From Nocardioides plantarum (GTDB lineage: Bacteria; Actinomycetota; Actinomycetes; Propionibacteriales; Nocardioidaceae), in contig NZ_VDMS01000004.1 of assembly GCF_006346395.1 (NCBI RefSeq), forward strand, positions 62,001-126,000: DNA of 64,000 nt. Reading direction: 5' to 3'. Shown piece after piece: positions 34,370 through 45,859 of this stretch. Below the pieces are notes generated by a model, which did not search any database, was not told the origin of the DNA, and was given only the letters and a program-made list of their open reading frames with translations. Every line of letters starts with the position of its first letter. Position 1 is the first letter of the stretch. Position numbers and translations under genes: made by a program.

Positions 34370-34866
34370 GAGAGCACCACCTGGTCGCCGTCGAGCGTGA
34401 AGTCGACCGCGGGCAGCGGTGCGGACGCGGGCCCGCCGAGGACGGCGCCGGTGGCGGCGTCGAAGGTGCTGCCGTGACAGGGGCACGTGATCACGGCGCC
34501 CTTGATCGCGCCGACCGGGCAGCCGGAGTGGGTGCAGATCGCGCTGAAGACCTTGATGTCACCCTCGGTCGGCTGGGTCACGACGACCTGGTCGTCGGCG
34601 AGGATCACACCACTGCCGACGGGCACGTCGGCGGTCGACACGATGCCGTCGACCGGAGCCGCGGACGACGCCGGCGAGCTCGCCTCGCCGGTGGCCGGGG
34701 CGGATCCGCTGGTGGCGTCGGTCGTCGGGTCGGACGTGGGGGTGCCGCTCGGGGTGTCGGAGGCGGTCGAGCCGGAGTCGTCGCCACAGGCGGCGAGCAC
34801 CGGGAGGGCGAGGCCGACTCCGGTGAGGCCGGCCAGGGTACGGCGGCGGGTGAGGGGGGTGGTCAC
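34366..34866 (-). CDS. Exported Rieske [2Fe-2S] lipoprotein, first copy
   Basis: The 166-residue protein has a Tat-like RRRTLAG and lipobox LAAC (Cys27), then a Ser/Thr/Pro-rich linker (30-70) and a Rieske domain with ligands Cys111-His113 and Cys128-His131. Unlike the next gene's product it keeps the additional pair Cys116 and Cys130 that form the stabilising disulfide in classical Rieske proteins. It starts at GTG 34866 with GAGGAG 6 bp upstream. Confidence 0.88.
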   Translation of the reverse strand: MTTPLTRRRTLAGLTGVGLALPVLAACGDDSGSTASDTPSGTPTSDPTTDATSGSAPATGEASSPASSAAPVDGIVSTADVPVGSGVILADDQVVVTQPTEGDIKVFSAICTHSGCPVGAIKGAVITCPCHGSTFDAATGAVLGGPASAPLPAVDFTLDGDQVVLS

Positions 34867-34986
34867 GAAGGGCTCCTCAGGGAGGTGACGAGGTGGGGGA
34901 AGTAGTTGAAGACCACACTAGTCAGCCAGATGAGACCAGCATGAGAGGTCGCTGACAGCCCCCTGGGACCGGGACGTCGGACCTGC

Positions 34987-38025
<3,039 letters not shown>

Positions 38026-38055
38026 TGGAGTCCTCTGGATCGACCGGGTGGGTGT

Positions 38056-38071
38056 TCGAACAAGTGTTCGG
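38056..38071 (-). promoter_or_regulatory. LexA/SOS box upstream of uvrA
   Basis: TCGAACAAGTGTTCGG matches the actinobacterial LexA operator TCGAACNNNNGTTCGA at 11 of 12 defined positions. It lies 31 bp upstream of the uvrA start, so DNA damage induction of uvrA is expected from known mycobacterial and Gram-positive SOS regulation. Confidence 0.8.
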
Positions 38072-38188
38072 CACGGGCAACGTAACGACAAGTCGCCGCG
38101 CCGGTCCGACCAGCCTAGGTGGCACCGCGGACAATCCTGCGTCCGGCGGCGACCCGAAAGGGTTGCCTCACCCACCAGGATGGGAACC

Positions 38189-38929
38189 GTGACCGTCCCG
38201 GCCGACCCGTCCACCCCCTCCGAACCGCTGGCCGCAGCGGCCACATCGGTCACCTCCGATGCCCGGGTCGCGCTCGACCGCTCCACCCGTCGGCTGATCC
38301 GCACTGTCGACGGTCTCGAGGACGCCTCGTACGCCGAGGCCTCCCTCCTGCCCGGCTGGACGCGCGCCCACGTGGTCGCCCACCTCGCGCTCAACGCCGA
38401 GGGCCTCGCTGCGGCGCTGCGCGGCGTCGCCGACGGCGTCCCGGTCGCGATGTACGCCGGCGACGCGGCCCGCGACGACGACATCGACAAGCTCGCCGCC
38501 TCCCGCCCGACGACCCTTCGCTCGCGGCTGTACGGCGCCACGACCGATCTCGCCGACGCCCTGGCCTCCGTGCCCGGCGACCTGCACGAGACCGTGATCG
38601 AGCGCACACCCGGAAGCACGCGCACGTTCGTCGTGGGCGAGGTGACGTCGATGCGGCGTCGCGAGGTCGAGATCCACCACGCCGACCTGGGTGTCGGCTA
38701 CCGGCCCTCCGACTGGCCGGCCGACTTCGCCGTCCTCCTGGTTGACCGGCTGGCTCCTCGGGCTCCGGCCACCCTGGTCGCCACCGACGTCGACCGCACC
38801 TGGCAGGCTGACCCGGGAGCGCCCACCGTCACCGGGACCGCCGCCGACCTGGGCTGGTGGCTCACCGGCCGCGACCCGGGCGACCGACTGACGAGCGACG
38901 GCGCGATGCCGAGGATCGAGGCATGGTGA
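38189..38929 (+). CDS. Maleylpyruvate isomerase-family mycothiol-dependent enzyme
   Basis: The 246-residue protein has the DinB-like N-terminal domain with metal-binding [17 protein letters not shown] (His61 and His65) and a later [11 protein letters not shown] segment with a third His. The family contains mycothiol-dependent maleylpyruvate isomerase and many relatives of unknown substrate. GTG 38189 has AGGA 8 bp upstream; ATG 38180 is an alternative. It is followed by the MBL gene, whose start overlaps its stop. Confidence 0.85.
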   Translation: MTVPADPSTPSEPLAAAATSVTSDARVALDRSTRRLIRTVDGLEDASYAEASLLPGWTRAHVVAHLALNAEGLAAALRGVADGVPVAMYAGDAARDDDIDKLAASRPTTLRSRLYGATTDLADALASVPGDLHETVIERTPGSTRTFVVGEVTSMRRREVEIHHADLGVGYRPSDWPADFAVLLVDRLAPRAPATLVATDVDRTWQADPGAPTVTGTAADLGWWLTGRDPGDRLTSDGAMPRIEAW

Positions 38930-39645
38930 GCACCAGCGACAGCACGGACAGCAGCACTGCGAGCACCGGCTACACCGGCGAGGTGACCGTCGGCGGCGCA
39001 CCCGACGTCCGCGAGCTCGAGAGGCTGGTGGTCACCAAGGTGGCGGTCGACCCGCAGATGAGCAACAACTGCTACCTGCTGACCTGCCGCCAGACGGGCG
39101 ACCAGGTGCTCGTCGACGCGGCCGCCGAGCCCGAGGTGCTGCTCCCCCTCGTCGCAGGCGGTCTCTCCACCATCGTCACCACCCACCAGCATTGGGACCA
39201 CCACCGCGCCCTCGCCGACGTCGTCGCGGCCACCGGGTCCGAGGTGGTCGCCGGGGCACCCGACGCCGCCGCGATCACCGAGCAGACCGGCGTCCCCGTG
39301 GCACGCCGTCTCGAGCACGGCGACGTCGTCAAGGTCGGCGCCTGCTCGCTCGAGGTGATCGCGATCGCCGGGCACACCCCCGGCTCGGTCGCCCTGCTGT
39401 ACGACGACCCGGCGAGCGACGGCCACGCCCACCTGTTCACCGGTGACTCGCTGTTCCCCGGAGGCGTCGGGGGCACGTTCGGCGACGACAAGGCGGCACT
39501 GTTCGAGCAGCTGATCACCGACGTCGAGACGCGGATCTTCGACCGGCTGCCCGACGACACGTGGTTCTACCCCGGCCACGGCGCCGATTCCACGCTCGGC
39601 GCCGAGCGCCCCCACCTGGGCGAGTGGCGCGAGCGCGGCTACTGA
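38923..39645 (+). CDS. MBL-fold metallo-hydrolase (glyoxalase II-like)
   Basis: The 240-residue protein has the dinuclear motif THQHWDHH (87-94), AGHTPGS, FTGDSLFPGG and FYPGHG, the series found in hydroxyacylglutathione-hydrolase-like enzymes. In mycobacteria a related gene, Rv1637c, neighbours uvrA. Together with the mycothiol-dependent enzyme upstream, a thiol-adduct or thioester hydrolase role is reasonable but unproven. ATG 38923 overlaps the preceding stop by 7 bp. Confidence 0.88.
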   Translation: MVSTSDSTDSSTASTGYTGEVTVGGAPDVRELERLVVTKVAVDPQMSNNCYLLTCRQTGDQVLVDAAAEPEVLLPLVAGGLSTIVTTHQHWDHHRALADVVAATGSEVVAGAPDAAAITEQTGVPVARRLEHGDVVKVGACSLEVIAIAGHTPGSVALLYDDPASDGHAHLFTGDSLFPGGVGGTFGDDKAALFEQLITDVETRIFDRLPDDTWFYPGHGADSTLGAERPHLGEWRERGY

Positions 39646-39685
39646 TCGACGTCGACCGCCGTGAGCCGGGGTGGGGCCTGCCCGA

Positions 39686-40273
39686 TCAGGCGGCGAGACC
39701 ACCGTTGCCGAAACCCGGGCGACGGTCGGCGATCGGCGAGGCCGGCGCGACCGGCGCGACCGGCAGGCTGCCGGACTCGAGCAGGCGAGTCATCGGCTTG
39801 CGGTGCGGCACCTTGGCACCGGAGTCGACGAGGACCTTGCGGTAGGTGGCCTGGGCGGGCTGGTCGTCGATGACCAGGCCGTTGACCGAGGCGAACACCT
39901 CGAGCTCGGCGAGGTCCGGCGCGGTGCCGTTGCTCAGGTGCGTGAGCAGCTCGCACTGGGACAGGTCGGCGGCCACGGCGACGGCCAGGGCCTCGGCGTC
40001 GTGCTGCTCGAGCCACAGCCACATCGTGAAGGGCTTGATGCCCCTCTCGGCGGCCTTCTCGGTGACGAGCTGCGCCTGGGCGGGACTGATCCCTCCGCGC
40101 AGCAGCTCGCGGCGGATGTCGAGGGAGTTGACGTGGGTGGGGTGCTGCTCGACGAAGCGACGGCGACGAGCAGCGGACTGCTGCCGACCGCGCTCGCCAG
40201 CGGGCTTGGCGGTCGCACAGGCGACCAGGGTGGCGACACTGACCAGGCCGATCACGAGGGAGACGGTGATCAT
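39686..40273 (-). CDS. Hypothetical protein with N-terminal membrane anchor or signal
   Basis: The 195-residue protein begins MITVSLVIGLVSVATLVAC, a hydrophobic segment ending in a VAC that could be a lipobox. A basic, helical region follows (KPAGERGRQQ; ARRRRF), then a helical middle and a Pro/Ala-rich C terminus. I recognise no domain. ATG 40273 has AAAGGA 6 bp upstream and is preferred to the upstream GTG, which lies in a poly-G stretch. It stands alone between the MBL gene and the steroid cluster. Confidence 0.7.
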   Translation of the reverse strand: MITVSLVIGLVSVATLVACATAKPAGERGRQQSAARRRRFVEQHPTHVNSLDIRRELLRGGISPAQAQLVTEKAAERGIKPFTMWLWLEQHDAEALAVAVAADLSQCELLTHLSNGTAPDLAELEVFASVNGLVIDDQPAQATYRKVLVDSGAKVPHRKPMTRLLESGSLPVAPVAPASPIADRRPGFGNGGLAA

Positions 40274-40529
40274 GGGCCTTCCTTTCGGCGGGGGGGGAAT
40301 GGGGGGAGATGGGTGCGGTAGCGCCTGTCGAGACTCTCGACATGGTGCACCCTGCCGCCGGCCCCGTGTTACCAAACGTTGGATTTCATCGGTCTAGACC
40401 GGAGCGTGTCTGTTACCGCCCTGTGGATGTCGGAGGAGGAAGCCGGCGCGCTGGCACGACGTGGTCCTCGGCACCCCGGGACCGACCGGGGCGACCGGCT
40501 CGAGACGCGAGACGAGGGACCTTTCCCGG
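40274..40529. other. 256-bp intergenic region left of the ksh genes
   Basis: No coding frame is convincing here. It holds a run of eight C on the minus strand near the start of the 195-residue gene, and a 12-bp palindrome CGGTCTAGACCG (40390-40401) that could be an operator. No KstR-type box and no strong terminator is seen. Confidence 0.5.
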
Positions 40530-41618
40530 TCAGGAGTAGGTCGCGCGCACCACGTCGGTGGTCGGGGTGGCCTGACAGGCCAGCCGGATGCCCTCGGCGA
40601 GGTCCTCGCTGTCGAGCACGTCGTTGCGTGCCATCGCGACGTCACCCTCGAGAAGCCGCACGGCACACGCCGAGCACTCGCCCTCACGGCACGAGTACGG
40701 CGCCTTGACGCCCCGCGCCTCGAGGTGGTCGAGCAGCCGGGTCCGAGGGTCCCAGTCGTCGTAGACGTGGGTCTCACCGTCGAGCTCGACCTCGAGCCGG
40801 ACGGGTCCGGCGACGGCAGGCTCCTGCGCCGGGTCACTGTCGCCGTCGGCGGCCGCGATCTCGGCCGCGGCCTGTGCGACCTCGGGCAGGTCGCCGAACG
40901 GGTTGCCGCCGAGCGAGACGAACTTCTCCTGGTGGCGGCGCTCGCGCGGGAACCCGAGCTCCTTGAGGACCGCCACGGTCATCTTCATGAAGGGTGCCGG
41001 CCCGCACACGAACGCGTCGTACGACGCCCGGTCGGCCGCGAAGGCACGCACCTGCTCCGGGGTGGGCAGGCCCTGCACCGACTCGAGCCAGTGCACGACC
41101 TGCAGCCGGTCGGGGTGGGCCGCGGCCAGGGCGGTGAGCTCGCGCGCGAAGATCACCGACGTCTCGTCGCGGTTGGCGTAGAACACGACGATCCGGCCGG
41201 TGCCGCGCGCCAGCGCCGTACGGGTGATGGACATGATCGGGGTGATGCCGCTGCCACCGGCGAACAGCAGCAGGTCGGCGTCGAGCGAGGCGGGCGTGAA
41301 GATGCCCGACGGTGGCAGCACCCGCAGGGTGTCGCCGTCGCGCAGGTGGTCGCAGAGCCAGTTGGAGGCGTAGCCGTCGACCGTGCGCTTGACCGCGATG
41401 GTGATCGTGCCGCTCTCGTCGGCGGGGCTGCTGCACAGCGAGTAGCAGCGCGCGGCGACGCCCGTCTGGTCACTCGGGACCGCGACGGTCAGGAACTGGC
41501 CGGGCCGGAAGGCGAAGTCGGCCTCGGCGCCGGCCGGCACGCGGAAGGTGATCGAGTGCGCGTCGGCCGTCTCCTCGACGACGTCGACGACCTCGAGCTC
41601 GAAGGACGCAGTGGTCAC
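40530..41618 (-). CDS. kshB: 3-ketosteroid 9-alpha-hydroxylase reductase KshB
   Basis: The 362-residue flavodoxin-reductase-like protein has an FAD motif RCYSLCS (57-63), NAD(P) motifs GGSGITP (121-127) and CGPAPF (205-210), and a C-terminal plant-type [2Fe-2S] domain with Cys310, Cys315, Cys318 and Cys348. This order and the sequence (SDQTGVAARCYSLCSSP; TVDGYASNWLCDH) fit KshB, which feeds electrons from NADH to KshA for steroid 9-alpha-hydroxylation. It is the last gene of kshA-(99 aa)-kshB and starts at GTG 41618. Confidence 0.93.
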   Translation of the reverse strand: MTTASFELEVVDVVEETADAHSITFRVPAGAEADFAFRPGQFLTVAVPSDQTGVAARCYSLCSSPADESGTITIAVKRTVDGYASNWLCDHLRDGDTLRVLPPSGIFTPASLDADLLLFAGGSGITPIMSITRTALARGTGRIVVFYANRDETSVIFARELTALAAAHPDRLQVVHWLESVQGLPTPEQVRAFAADRASYDAFVCGPAPFMKMTVAVLKELGFPRERRHQEKFVSLGGNPFGDLPEVAQAAAEIAAADGDSDPAQEPAVAGPVRLEVELDGETHVYDDWDPRTRLLDHLEARGVKAPYSCREGECSACAVRLLEGDVAMARNDVLDSEDLAEGIRLACQATPTTDVVRATYS

Positions 41619-41659
41619 GGTTTGTCTCTCGTGTCGGGGGTCTCGCGGGGAGCGCGAGG

Positions 41660-41959
41660 CTAGTAGCCGTCCTCGGCGCCGACCGGGATGCGACCCTCAC
41701 GGGTGGCGGCCTCGATGCTGGCGACCAGGCGCGGGCAGGCCGGGGTCACGCTACGGCCATCGAGCCGGCCACGGCGCGCCATCTCGGGGCAGTGACCGGT
41801 CGCCGTGGCGTCCCACTGGACCGACGTGTGGTGCTCGCTGTTCTTCTTCACCCCGACCGTCGCCAGGCAGTCGAGGCAGGCGACCTCGGTCAGCCGGGCG
41901 CGGGTGTAGAGGCGCTGGTCCTCGGCGGTGTCAGCGTTGGTCGGGACGAACGACGCCAC
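41660..41959 (-). CDS. Small Cys-containing protein of the ksh operon, function unknown
   Basis: The 99-residue protein starts at GTG 41959, 5 bp after the kshA stop, and ends 41 bp before kshB. It has a CLDC pair (about 28-31) and two more Cys (HCPEM near 57; ACPRL near 75), a spacing that could bind a metal. There is no signal peptide. I do not recognise a family. Its position between the oxygenase and reductase suggests an accessory role in the KshAB system. Confidence 0.75.
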   Translation of the reverse strand: MASFVPTNADTAEDQRLYTRARLTEVACLDCLATVGVKKNSEHHTSVQWDATATGHCPEMARRGRLDGRSVTPACPRLVASIEAATREGRIPVGAEDGY

Positions 41960-41964
41960 CGGGC

Positions 41965-43161
41965 TCAGGTCCCCGACATCAGCGACGGCTCACCGTCGGC
42001 TTCTTCGGTCTCGGTCTCGGTATGACCAGCCGCGTCCTGCTCGGTGCGTTCCAGCGACTGCAGCCGGAGGTTCTCGGCGACCTCGTCGCGCCAGTACTCG
42101 TTGGCCTTGGTGGTGTCGACCTCGAACTCGAACCGGTCGGTCATCTCCGGGGCGATGTCGGCCTGGTCGACGTAGAACTGCTCGTACCAGCGGCGCAGCT
42201 GGTAGACGGGGCCGTCCTCCTCGCACAGCAGCGGGTTCTGGACCGGCACCTTGTTCTTCCAGATGTGCACGTCCTGGAGGAAGCCGCTGCCGAACATCTC
42301 GGCGTACTTGGCGGCGATGAAGTCGGTGGTCTTGTCGTCGAGGCCCTCGGGCTTCTTGACGGTGATGCCGTACTGGAGGCGGAACGAGTCGGGGCCGGTC
42401 GGCACGTGGCAGTTGACCAGGATGACCTCGGTGTTGAAGCCCTTGTAGTCGGTGTCGAGCCAGTTGATCATGTAGGACGGGCCGTAGTAGGTGGCCTCGG
42501 ACTTCAAGAACAGCTCGGCGTCGCCGTAGCCCCCGGTCTTGTCGGGCCGGCCCTTGGACTCCATGAACTGGGTGGCCACCGATCCCTCGAAGACGTTGCG
42601 GAAGCTCGTCGGGAACGCGAAGTGCACGTAGTAGAAGTGGGCCATGTCGACGACGTTGTCGATGAGCTCGCGGCAGTGGGAGCCCTCGATCTCCTCCGAG
42701 ACCCAGGTCCAGTCGGTGTAGAGGCCCTCGTCGAGGCCGGGCAGCTGCGGCGGCAGGATGTCGCGGTCGGCCTTCGAGCCCTCGACGTCGTGCCAGACGA
42801 GCAGCTGGTCGTTGACGATCGCCGTCTCGTATCGCTGGGTGCGGGCGCGCAGCGGGACCCGGCGGGCGTAGGGGATCGCCTTGCACCTGCCGTCGCCGCC
42901 CCACCGCCAGTCGTGGAAGGGGCACGCGATCTCGTCGCCCTTGACCGAGCCCTGGGTCAGGTCGCCGCCCATGTGGCGGCAGTAGCCGTCGAGGACCTGC
43001 AGCGCGCCCTGCGTGTCGGCCCAGACCACCAGCTTGGTGCCGAACCCCTCGATGGCGTGGGGCTTGCCGTCGGCGAACGCGCTGGCCAGCCCGAGACAGT
43101 GCCAGCCTCGCGCGAAGCGCTCCGGGGCGGTGCCCTGGTCGAGGGTGCGGACGTCGCTCAT
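41965..43161 (-). CDS. kshA: 3-ketosteroid 9-alpha-hydroxylase oxygenase KshA
   Basis: The 398-residue Rieske non-heme iron oxygenase has cluster ligands Cys61-His63 and Cys80-His83 and the iron motif NVVDMAHFYYVH (Asn169, Asp172, His175, His180). It 9-alpha-hydroxylates 3-ketosteroids, which triggers opening of ring B. ATG 43161 (MSDVRTLDQG) is 7 bp after a TAGCCT -10 and so looks leaderless; a KstR-type box lies 22 bp upstream and is shared with fadE26. Acidic residues (TETETEEADGE) crowd the C terminus. Confidence 0.95.
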   Translation of the reverse strand: MSDVRTLDQGTAPERFARGWHCLGLASAFADGKPHAIEGFGTKLVVWADTQGALQVLDGYCRHMGGDLTQGSVKGDEIACPFHDWRWGGDGRCKAIPYARRVPLRARTQRYETAIVNDQLLVWHDVEGSKADRDILPPQLPGLDEGLYTDWTWVSEEIEGSHCRELIDNVVDMAHFYYVHFAFPTSFRNVFEGSVATQFMESKGRPDKTGGYGDAELFLKSEATYYGPSYMINWLDTDYKGFNTEVILVNCHVPTGPDSFRLQYGITVKKPEGLDDKTTDFIAAKYAEMFGSGFLQDVHIWKNKVPVQNPLLCEEDGPVYQLRRWYEQFYVDQADIAPEMTDRFEFEVDTTKANEYWRDEVAENLRLQSLERTEQDAAGHTETETEEADGEPSLMSGT

Positions 43162-43183
43162 ACCGAGGAGGCTAGCCGAAAAC

Positions 43184-43197
43184 GAGAACACGTTCTA
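43184..43197. promoter_or_regulatory. KstR-type operator between kshA and fadE26
   Basis: The 14-mer reads TAGAACGTGTTCTC on the minus strand, 13 of 14 to a fully symmetrical site and matching the AAC-N2-GTT core of the KstR consensus TNNAACNNGTTNNA. On the plus strand its end overlaps TAGTCT (43196-43201), the likely -10 of fadE26, whose ATG follows 7 bp later. On the minus strand it lies upstream of the kshA -10 TAGCCT (43174-43169). Confidence 0.82.
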
Positions 43198-43208
43198 GTC
43201 TGACGCGC

Positions 43209-44411
43209 ATGCGCCTCGCCCTCGAACCCGAGCACCACGCCCTGCGCGCCGAGCTGGCCGACTACTTCGCCCAGCTGGTCACTCCCGAGGTCAAGGCGGG
43301 GCTGGCCGCGGCCGCCAGCGAGTTCGGAGCGGCCGAGCTCGGCGAGGCGAGCGTCTACAAGGACGTCATCCGCCAGGTGGGTCGCGACGGGTGGCTCGGC
43401 ATCGGCTGGCCCGAGGAGTACGGCGGCCAGGCCCGCTCCATGGTCGAGCAGCTCATCTTCACCGACGCAGCCGCGGTCGCCGGCGTCCCGATCCCCTACC
43501 TGACGCTCAACACCGTCGGGCCGACGATCATGGGCTACGGCACCGACGAGCAGAAGGACTTCTTCCTCCCGAGGATCCTGGCCGGCGACCTGCACTTCTC
43601 GATCGGCTACTCCGAGCCCGGCTCGGGCACCGACCTCGCCTCGCTCAGGACTAAGGCGGTGCGCGAGGGCGACGAGTGGGTCGTCAACGGCCAGAAGATG
43701 TGGACCTCGCTGATCCAGTACGCCGACTGGATCTGGCTGGCCTGCCGCACCGACCCCGACCTGCCCCGCCACAAGGGCCTGTCGATGATCATGGTGCCGG
43801 CCGACGCGCCCGGGGTGTCCTACACGCCGGTGCACACCGTCGCCGGCGTCGGTACCAGCGCTACCTACTACGAGGACGTGCGCGTGCCGGTGACCAACGT
43901 GGTCGGCGAGGTCAACGGCGGCTGGAGCCTGATGACCAACCAGCTCAACGCCGAGCGGGTCTCGCTCACCTCGGCCGCCCCGACGATCCACTCGCTCAAG
44001 CTCGTGCGCGAGTGGGCGCAGCAGACCAAGAACCCCGACGGACAGCGGGTCATCGACACCGAGTGGGTGCAGGTCGCGCTGGGCCGGGCGCACGCCCGGG
44101 TCGAGGCGCTGACGCTGCTCAACTGGAAGCTCGCCGCCGACGCCGACGCCGGGGTCGACCTCTCCCCCGCCGAGGCCTCGGCGATCAAGATCTACGGCTC
44201 CGAGCTCAACACCGAGGTCTACCGCACGCTCCAGGAGATCGTCGGTCCGATGGCCATGCTGACGGCCGACTCCCCCGGCGCCGTGCTCGCCGGGCGCCTG
44301 GAGCGGATGTTCCGCTCGTCGCTGGTGATGACGTTCGGCGGCGGCACCAACGAGATCCAGCGCGACATCATCGGCTACGTGGGCCTCGGCCTGCCGGCCG
44401 CGAAGCGATGA
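43209..44411 (+). CDS. fadE26: Acyl-CoA dehydrogenase FadE26-like (steroid side chain)
   Basis: The 400-residue acyl-CoA dehydrogenase has the FAD-binding YSEPGSGTDLASL region (about 138-150), WTSLIQYAD and the C-terminal FGGGTNEIQRDIIG (about 380-393). Length and sequence fit FadE26 (ChsE4), which forms a heterotetramer with FadE27 and dehydrogenates the C26-CoA sterol side chain in mycobacteria. It starts at ATG 43209 directly behind a KstR box and a -10, so the mRNA is probably leaderless. It is followed 34 bp later by fadE27. Confidence 0.9.
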   Translation: MRLALEPEHHALRAELADYFAQLVTPEVKAGLAAAASEFGAAELGEASVYKDVIRQVGRDGWLGIGWPEEYGGQARSMVEQLIFTDAAAVAGVPIPYLTLNTVGPTIMGYGTDEQKDFFLPRILAGDLHFSIGYSEPGSGTDLASLRTKAVREGDEWVVNGQKMWTSLIQYADWIWLACRTDPDLPRHKGLSMIMVPADAPGVSYTPVHTVAGVGTSATYYEDVRVPVTNVVGEVNGGWSLMTNQLNAERVSLTSAAPTIHSLKLVREWAQQTKNPDGQRVIDTEWVQVALGRAHARVEALTLLNWKLAADADAGVDLSPAEASAIKIYGSELNTEVYRTLQEIVGPMAMLTADSPGAVLAGRLERMFRSSLVMTFGGGTNEIQRDIIGYVGLGLPAAKR

Positions 44412-44445
44412 TCTCGACAAGCTCGATCACCGAGAGATAGGGACC

Positions 44446-45519
44446 ATGGACTTCTCCTTCACCCCCGAGCAGGACGAGGCGGCCGAGCTGGCTGCCCGGA
44501 TCCTCGGCGACCGGGCGACCAACGATCGCCAGAAGACCGTCGAGGCGGGTGGGTCCCGCTTCGACGCCGACCTGTGGCGCGAGCTCGACGAGGCCGGGCT
44601 GGTCTCGCTCGCGCTTCCCGAGCAGTACGGCGGCGCGGGGCTCGGCCTGATCGAGCTCGCCCGGGTGCTGGTCGAGGTCGGTCGCACCCTGGCGCCGGTC
44701 CCCCTGGCCGTGCACGGCCCGGCCGCGCTGCTGGTCGCCGAGGTCGGCACCGACGAGCAGAAGCAGCGCTGGCTCCCGGGAGCCACCATCCTGTCCGCCG
44801 CGGTCGCCGAGGAGCGCTCGCACCTGCCGGCCCGCCCCACGGTCGTGGCTCGCGACGGGAGGCTCACCGGCACCAAGGTGCTCGTCCGTGCGGGTGCGGT
44901 CGCCGGCGCCTACCTCGTCACCGCCTCCACCGACGAGGGCACCGGCGTCTTCCTGCTCGACGCCACCGCCGACGGCGTGACCGAGGTCGAGGGCCACAGC
45001 AGCGACCGCGACCTCGTGGTCCGCCTCGACCTCGACGACGCCCCGGCCGACCGGCTCGGGGGCGTCGAGGCCGCCATGCGACTCGGGCAGCTGCTGACCG
45101 TCGCGGCGGCCGCCGAGCAGCTGGGGGTGACCGACGGGGCATTGCGGCTCACGGCGTCGTACGCCAAGGTGCGCGAGCAGTTCGGCCGCCCGATCGGCAC
45201 CTTCCAGGCCGTGTCGCAGCGCCTGGCCGACGGCTACATCGACGTCCTGGCCCAGCGCCTGACGCTGTGGCAGGCCGTGTGGCTGCTCAGCGAGGGCCAC
45301 GCTGCCGACACCGAGGTCGCGACCGCGAAGCTGTGGGCCGCCGACGCCGGTCACAAGCTCGCCCACACCGCCGTGCACGTCCACGGCGGCGTCGGCATCG
45401 ACCTCGACGGCGAGGCGCACCGCTACTTCACGACCGCCAAGCGGTTCGAGTTCCTGTTCGGCGGCGCCACCGAGCAGGCGCTGGCCGTGGGGCGGGTGCT
45501 GGCCTCCGAACCGGTCTGA
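44446..45519 (+). CDS. fadE27: Acyl-CoA dehydrogenase FadE27-like partner subunit
   Basis: The 357-residue protein is a shorter, divergent acyl-CoA dehydrogenase fold with C-terminal HVHGGVGIDLDGEAHRYF. It lacks the GGTNEI block of its neighbour, as expected of the non-catalytic partner in alpha2-beta2 steroid enzymes (FadE27/ChsE5). ATG 44446 has GAGATAGGG just upstream. The 34-bp gap from fadE26 contains a CTCGACAAGCTCGA repeat. Confidence 0.87.
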   Translation: MDFSFTPEQDEAAELAARILGDRATNDRQKTVEAGGSRFDADLWRELDEAGLVSLALPEQYGGAGLGLIELARVLVEVGRTLAPVPLAVHGPAALLVAEVGTDEQKQRWLPGATILSAAVAEERSHLPARPTVVARDGRLTGTKVLVRAGAVAGAYLVTASTDEGTGVFLLDATADGVTEVEGHSSDRDLVVRLDLDDAPADRLGGVEAAMRLGQLLTVAAAAEQLGVTDGALRLTASYAKVREQFGRPIGTFQAVSQRLADGYIDVLAQRLTLWQAVWLLSEGHAADTEVATAKLWAADAGHKLAHTAVHVHGGVGIDLDGEAHRYFTTAKRFEFLFGGATEQALAVGRVLASEPV

Positions 45520-45527
45520 GTCGTCCT

Positions 45528-45716
45528 AGCCACCCAGGCCACCAACCCGTTCAATCGAACGAGTCGGCACCCGATCCCAGCCACCCAGGCCACCAACCCG
45601 TTCAATCGAACGAGTCGGCACCCGATGGCCAGCCACCCAGGCCACCAACCCGTTCAATCGAACGAGTCGGCATCCGATCCCAGCCACCCAGGCCACCAAC
45701 CCGTTCGATTGCGCGA
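45528..45716. repeat. 3.7 tandem copies of a 51-52-bp unit
   Basis: Copies begin at 45528, 45579, 45631 and 45682, each opening AGCCACCCAGGCCACCAACC and containing CGTTC-AATC-GAACG, a small hairpin. The last copy diverges after CGTTCGATTG and runs into the octamer array. This array lies in the 352-bp stretch (45520-45871) without a gene. Near-identity between copies implies recent duplication. Confidence 0.93.
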
Positions 45717-45824
45717 GTTGGCGAGTTGGCGAGTTGGCGAGTTGGCGAGTTCGTGAGTTCGCGAGTTCGCGACTTGGCGACTTGGCGACTTGGCGAGTCC
45801 GCCAGTCAGCCAGTCAGCCAGTTC
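45713..45824. repeat. Array of 14 octamers (GCGAGTTG and variants)
   Basis: From 45713 the sequence is an unbroken series of eight-base units: four GCGAGTTG, then GCGAGTTC, GTGAGTTC, GCGAGTTC, three GCGACTTG, GCGAGTCC, two GCCAGTCA and GCCAGTTC. Variants occur in blocks, which indicates stepwise slippage duplication. Nothing suggests translation. It ends about 35 bp before the -10 of the DUF4184 gene. Confidence 0.93.
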
Positions 45825-45859
45825 GCGGGTCGGCCGCCTGCGCCCCGAGCCGACTCTCG

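Noticed and set aside
40390..40401. CGGTCTAGACCG palindrome as an IS target or phage attachment site
   Set aside because: There is no repeat pair, integrase or tRNA nearby; a lone 12-bp palindrome is insufficient.
40309..40708. Small plus-strand frames left of kshB
   Set aside because: Composition is Arg/Pro-rich, they overlap kshB or the promoter region, and no ribosome-binding site or -10 is visible.
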